The translations under genes and the position numbers were made by a program. A DNA stretch of 64,000 nucleotides from an uncultured Alphaproteobacteria bacterium. Lineage in GTDB: Bacteria; Pseudomonadota; Alphaproteobacteria; RF32; CAG-239. Of the stretch, positions 62,738-64,000 are shown piece by piece (within the stretch, counting starts at the first letter, position 1; the number at the start of each line of letters is the position of its first letter). Under the pieces are notes generated by a model. The model made no database searches and had not been told where the DNA came from. It saw only the letters and a program-made list of their open reading frames with translations. The stretch covers positions 22,921 through 86,920 of the forward strand of contig CALXYB010000007.1 of NCBI GenBank assembly GCA_944392835.1, given 5' to 3'.

Positions 62738-63058
62738 TTAATCTTTTAACAATCTGCGGCTGGCCTGCGGCAGATTTGTTTTTTTCAGAGCTGCTTTGAA
62801 GTTTCTGATTTCCGCTGAATCGGCGATGAGGAAAAGGGCATTGTACTCTTTCTCACAGCCGATATAATTGCTGGGATATGCAATTAAACGGTCAATTTCG
62901 GTTTTTAATTCGTCCAGCGGTTTTTTATCAACCGTGATAGCGCGAATTATACCTTTTAATGCTTCAATGCGGGCAGTACTGTTACCCTTGAAGGACTTAC
63001 GTAAATTTTGTTCCTTACGCGCGTGTCTCTGTGCTCTTTCTTTTTCTGTATTATTCAT
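62738..63058 (-). CDS. hypothetical small basic protein
   Basis: 106 aa from ATG 63058 (MNNTEKERAQRHARKEQNLR); a longer reading would begin with TTG. Basic, helical, no membrane segment; I do not recognise it. The leader has a CCGGA-GCAA-TCCGG hairpin (about 63074-63088) and no Shine-Dalgarno. Followed by the 224-aa gene. Both could belong to a transferred unit. Confidence 0.58.
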   Translation of the reverse strand: MNNTEKERAQRHARKEQNLRKSFKGNSTARIEALKGIIRAITVDKKPLDELKTEIDRLIAYPSNYIGCEKEYNALFLIADSAEIRNFKAALKKTNLPQASRRLLKD

Positions 63059-63233
63059 TTTAATTATATTTAATCCGGATTGCTCCGGGGTTAGACTTCC
63101 ATAATTATACAATTCACTTTTATAACTATAGACAAAAAAACGATTTTTTTCAAGTTTTATTTAAGGTATTTTAAATTTTTGGGATTATATTGATAAAAAA
63201 GTAGCAAAATTTGATGTTGAAAGCAGGTTTAAG

Positions 63234-64000
63234 ATGAAAAAATCAGTCAAATGGTTTTTGGTTTTGTTGGTTGTTTGCGGAGTCGGATATTATTGGCACG
63301 GAAATAAGTCTGATATGCCGGAGTTTACGACTCATAAACTTGCACGCGGGAATATTACCGAAAAAGTTACCGCAACGGGTATTATCAACCCAATATCTAC
63401 AATCAACGTCGGTACGCAGGTTTCCGGCACAATCAAAGAAATCTATGTGGACTACAACTCCGAGGTTAAGAAAAACCAGATGTTGGCTCTGATTGATCCT
63501 GATTTGTTTGAAGCCAAAGTTGCTCAACAACGTGCTGCTTTAGACATCGCCAAAGCACAAGTCTTGTTGCAAGAAAGCACCGTTAAGTATAATGAAAAAA
63601 ATCTGCAACGTATTCGCAAACTGCATAACCAAAAATATTCTGCCGACAAAGAACTGGATTTGGCTGAAAAGGATTATGACACTTCGGTGGCACAACTGGC
63701 TTTGAACAAAGCTCAGGTAGAGCAGGCAGAGGCTTCTTTACAATCTGCGGAAACAGAGCTCCGCTATACAAAGATTATTTCGCCGGTGGACGGAATCGTT
63801 GTTTCTAAGGCCGTGGAGGTTGGTCAGACAGTGGCGGCCAGCTTCCAAACACCGACTTTGTTTAATGTGGCGGAAGACTTGACTAAAATGCAGATTGAGG
63901 CCTCCGTCGTTGAGGCGGATATTGCCAAAGTTAAGGAAGGTCAAGTCGTGGAGTTTAGCGTAGATAGTTTTCCCGATGAGATTTTTTACGGTATGGTTAC
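63234..64000 (+). CDS. membrane-fusion protein (HlyD/MacA-AcrA type), partial
   Basis: Periplasmic adaptor of a tripartite efflux pump or ABC transporter. The visible 255 codons start with a membrane anchor (KKSVKWFLVLLVVCGVGYYW), then the first lipoyl half (GTQVSGTIKEIYVDYNSEVK), a long coiled coil (about residues 95-165) and the second half (IISPVDGIVVSKAVEVGQTV). The C-terminus lies beyond the window. The partner transporter is expected just downstream. Confidence 0.9.
   Translation, partial: MKKSVKWFLVLLVVCGVGYYWHGNKSDMPEFTTHKLARGNITEKVTATGIINPISTINVGTQVSGTIKEIYVDYNSEVKKNQMLALIDPDLFEAKVAQQRAALDIAKAQVLLQESTVKYNEKNLQRIRKLHNQKYSADKELDLAEKDYDTSVAQLALNKAQVEQAEASLQSAETELRYTKIISPVDGIVVSKAVEVGQTVAASFQTPTLFNVAEDLTKMQIEASVVEADIAKVKEGQVVEFSVDSFPDEIFYGMV

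Noticed and set aside
1..64000. CRISPR arrays, insertion sequences, prophage, replication origin
   Set aside because: No regularly spaced repeats, transposase, integrase or phage structural genes, and no dnaA-box cluster noticed by eye.

Overview
The window looks like chromosomal DNA of an AT-rich (roughly 40 % GC by eye) Gram-negative alphaproteobacterium, probably a host- or gut-associated anaerobe. The alphaproteobacterial assignment rests on gene content and order: plsY-dprA-topA; pyrH-frr-uppS-cdsA-rseP-bamA-lpxD-fabZ-lpxA-lpxI-lpxB with LpxI rather than LpxH; a ComEC ending in the alphaproteobacterial way without a metallo-beta-lactamase domain; clpP-clpX and lon-hup. The anaerobic lifestyle is inferred from HydG, the [FeFe]-hydrogenase maturase, which is uncommon in this class. 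No rRNA, CRISPR array, insertion sequence or prophage was seen.

Layout. 1-3.2 kb (minus): topA (cut by the window edge), dprA, plsY. 3.3-14.9 kb (plus): translation/envelope superoperon from pyrH to lpxB, interrupted at 11.2-11.9 kb by a minus-strand lipoprotein gene behind a structured RNA. 15-20 kb: comEC, small unknown genes and an AT-rich sulfatase-type membrane enzyme. 20-22.9 kb (minus): prfC and a TPR lipoprotein. 23-24.6 kb: tRNA-Leu and tig. 24.6-31.1 kb: a glycosylation locus (GtrA, two tandem paralogous polytopic proteins, GT2, methyltransferase, GtrB/DPM-type transferase). 31.2-41 kb: clpP-clpX, then an inverted block (dut, outer-membrane protein, lpxK-waaA-DUF374 acyltransferase-fliN), then lon-hup. 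41-44.6 kb: unknown genes, tRNA-Val, a second copy of the structured RNA followed by two lipoproteins. 44.7-50.9 kb: TM1266-like regulator, hydG, HAD hydrolase, U32 protein, MATE transporter. 51-52.4 kb: anti-sigma/ECF sigma/Spy-CpxP-like cassette with its own ECF-type promoter. 52.4-55 kb: sirtuin, MTA/SAH nucleosidase, unknown gene, tRNA-Asn and tRNA-Cys. 55.2-61.9 kb: rpiB, glyA, a lipoprotein, murF, nrdR-nusB, def-fmt. 62-64 kb: two unknown minus-strand genes and the start of a membrane-fusion protein gene.

How the genes fit together. Much of the window builds the outer membrane: lipid A (lpxD, lpxA, lpxI, lpxB, lpxK), Kdo addition (waaA), beta-barrel insertion (bamA), phospholipid supply (plsY, cdsA), undecaprenyl phosphate (uppS), a glycan-modifying locus and several lipoproteins. 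Protein quality control (tig, clpP, clpX, lon, rseP, ECF cassette) is the second theme.

Best candidate for something undescribed: a roughly 200-nt structured RNA present twice (minus strand 11689-11888, plus strand 43283-43492). Both copies keep the same helices although several helix sequences differ on both strands, both end in an intrinsic terminator, and both sit about 30 nt upstream of the ribosome binding site of small lipoprotein genes. The shape suggests a cis-acting attenuator or riboswitch-like leader. I could not match it to a class I know.
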